Shown piece after piece: positions 62,440 through 64,000 of a stretch of DNA of 64,000 nt. Made by a program: the position numbers and the translations under genes. The DNA is from Athripsodes cinereus (lineage: Eukaryota > Arthropoda > Insecta > Trichoptera > Leptoceridae), in assembly GCA_947579605.1 (NCBI GenBank), contig OX388327.1:7489122-7553121 (forward strand), written 5' to 3'. The notes under the pieces were generated by a model. That model was not told the DNA's origin. It did no database searches and saw nothing but the letters and a program-made list of their open reading frames with translations. Within the stretch, counting starts at the first letter, position 1; each line of letters starts with the position of its first letter.

Positions 62440-62545
62440 ACTTCCTTAAGGATAGCATGATACAGAGTCTCGATGCTTACGAATCGACACAAGGCTGGTT
62501 AAGAGTACTCTTTAAACCCGGGTTACGTTCCCAATTCCTCTATAT
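62440..62545. repeat. interspersed repeat, pair of 13225-13345
   Basis: See 13225-13345. Blocks GTGAACTTCCTTAAGGA, GAATCGACACAAGGCTGGTT, AAGAGTACTCTTT and GGTTACGTTCCCAATTCCTC. Confidence 0.5.
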
Positions 62546-63092
62546 CATGCTTGTCACATGTTTCAGAATTTTTGAAAGTTGTATATATACTGTAATCATC
62601 AAATACTTTCACATGTAACATGAGTTCCTAAGCTATGTCCCTCTATCGAAGTTCGGTTGAAACACAATATTTGAAGCCTCCGATCCTTATACTCAAGAAA
62701 AGGAATATTTGTGAGACGAACATTAAAATTATAAAAATAAAAACGCTGCTAACTTTTACAAATAGTAATTTTGTTTTGGGCTGAGGCCTTTCGAAATGAG
62801 TTCATCGTCAGTGCCAGACTCTTAAAAACTAAAAATATCTCTTTGAAAACTTGCATGGGTATTGGCAAGATTCATTAGGAGAAAGACGCAAAGAGAATTC
62901 ATTTTAACAATTCCGGAAAAAAATTACGATAAATTCTTATTATTCTAGCTGGCACACTGAGAAAAATACTCACATCGAATCATTGTTTCGTACAAGTCGT
63001 TGGTAAATTTACCAACAATTTGTTTGCGAAAAGTCAATATTATAGATTCATACTAATGAATCGTTTGTACTATCTCTGGTCCTTATCTGATA
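62546..63092. other. unassigned stretch with a weak ribozyme-like motif
   Basis: 62783-62812 on the minus strand has CTGACGATGAACTCATTTCG and AAAGGCC, a distant hammerhead-like arrangement. Nothing else. Confidence 0.25.
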
Positions 63093-63100
63093 GTACGTAC

Positions 63101-63606
63101 CAGGGATGTTGCGGATGTCAATTTTTACACATCCGCGGATGTGAATGCGGATGCGGATTTTTGAAGGCTCACATCCGTGGATGCGGATACGGATGCGGAT
63201 GTTATAGAAAAAAGTAGGAACTATCTTAGTTGGTAGGCTCCACTGTCAAATATGTGACGAAATTGTTGATACAATAATATTATGGTTTTTTTGGCGAAAT
63301 ATATTTTTTTTGTTATTTGCAAAAACCGGTAAAAAAAAATAAAAAATGAAATAAAACCGGCAAAAATAAAAACGCGTCGGATCTTATCACCAATTTTTTC
63401 GTTCCCATTGGTTAATGTCAAGTGCGAACGGCACGCGCCATTCGCCGGCCCCGCCCCATTTCTTTTTTGTCGCAAATTGTCTTACATCCGCATCCGCGTG
63501 AACATCCACATCGATTATTGCGGATGCGGATGCGGATGCAGATGTCCAAATACATGCGAAAGCTCCGCATTTGCGGATGCGGATGCGAATATTCGCAACA
63601 TCCCTG
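63101..63606. mobile_element. hAT-type MITE with perfect TSD (506 bp)
   Basis: Ends CAGGGATGTTGCGGATG and (inverted) CAGGGATGTTGCGAATA, flanked by GTACGTAC at 63093-63100 and 63607-63614. Both subterminal regions are arrays of GCGGAT hexamers in opposite orientation. Open frames on both strands across these arrays are artefacts of the repeats. No transposase. Confidence 0.92.
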
Positions 63607-63614
63607 GTACGTAC

Positions 63615-64000
63615 CAGTGATTCGTTGTGAAATTTCGTCAGTATTTTAGTCAATACTCAAGATATCTCATTGAAAATTTGCATGAGCATAGGCAAAACTC
63701 AGGAAAATTCATTTCGACATTATCCGGGAAAAAGGCTCACGAGTCCTTATTCTAGCTGGCACCTCAATTATTATAATAAAATATCTTTAGTCAGTACACA
63801 GACTCGTGATGAATGACATTCACACTAAAACAATATTGTTCATAATGGTATTCTGAATCAAATGGAGCGATAAAGGTGATACAGTACTACTATATATCAG
63901 TGGTTTAAAGCACAAAAGACACATGTCCACTATTTAGGTAAAATAATTAAATATTATTATATGTACAAGATTGGTTAAAGTCATCATATCCTGAGCCCGT
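63615..64000. other. unassigned stretch with a lone inverted-repeat end
   Basis: 63898-63930 (CAGTGGTTTAAAGCACAAAA, then GACACATGTCCACTA) matches the end of the element at 11446-11824. A partner may lie beyond the window. Confidence 0.35.

Noticed and set aside
62783..62812. Third type of hammerhead motif
   Set aside because: The core has an extra dinucleotide (CTGACGATGA), and the outer arms pair only 3 bp. Too weak to call.
63221..63653. Overlapping frames of 70-88 codons on both strands
   Set aside because: Artefacts of GCGGAT hexamer arrays in a hAT MITE.

Overview
The window looks like nuclear DNA of an insect, most probably a lepidopteran. It is AT-rich, has no bacterial or plasmid gene organisation, and is filled with decayed transposable elements. 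The clues to an insect are an EF-hand protein fragment of the insect calexcitin/sarcoplasmic calcium-binding type, Helitron ends starting TCTATACTAATATTA, a tRNA-derived SINE whose 3' half resembles lepidopteran SINEs, and LINE tails of the GAAATAAACG(A/G)ATTTGAAT type. The order-level assignment is inference. Positions 35295-35494 are an assembly gap of N.

Layout. 1-183 (-) is a possible exon of an unknown gene that runs off the window. 184-5000 holds a three-level nest: a hAT MITE and a PIF/Harbinger-like MITE inside an older inverted-repeat element. 5-22 kb is a mosaic of 5'-truncated RTE-like LINE pieces, a high-copy non-autonomous repeat ('RTE-tailed repeat'), small inverted-repeat elements, a tRNA-derived SINE and a short Helitron. 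21.5-22.6 kb is the C-terminus of an R1-clade LINE. 22907-25142 and 36256-39037 are two copies of one non-autonomous Helitron, each carrying the same SINE and the same two inverted-repeat elements. 25.1-26.4 kb has hammerhead-ribozyme-like motifs of the Penelope/retrozyme kind. 35.8-39.6 kb has a ~415-bp tandem unit into which the second Helitron jumped.

39642-42094 is a young 5'-truncated RTE-like LINE with a fully open reverse transcriptase frame and an 11-bp target-site duplication (TSD). 42.6-47.2 kb has a broken third Helitron copy around a 3 x 185-bp tandem repeat, a truncated calexcitin-like gene copy (43916-44290, -) and three RTE-like fragments. 47.2-52.1 kb is an apparently full-length LINE of the CR1/L2/Jockey group with intact ORF1 and ORF2. 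52-64 kb returns to degraded LINEs, a dead mariner, and two hAT MITEs with perfect 8-bp TSDs.

The intact LINE proteins are the likely engines. RT/endonuclease from RTE-like LINEs probably also moves the RTE-tailed repeat, which shares its 3' end with one of them. The Helitron, hAT, PIF and other inverted-repeat elements here have no transposase and depend on sources outside the window. No convincing complete host gene is present. The points most worth a second look are the hammerhead-like motifs, the chimeric calexcitin copy, the shared LINE/repeat 3' end, and two small inverted-repeat families that both duplicate CTG at CTGGTC sites.

Family labels used below: RTE-A (39642-42094), RTE-B (45396-46350), RTE-C (36479-36999), RTE-D (12845-13086), RTE-E (33863-34345). 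All family assignments come from reading motifs, not from a database search.
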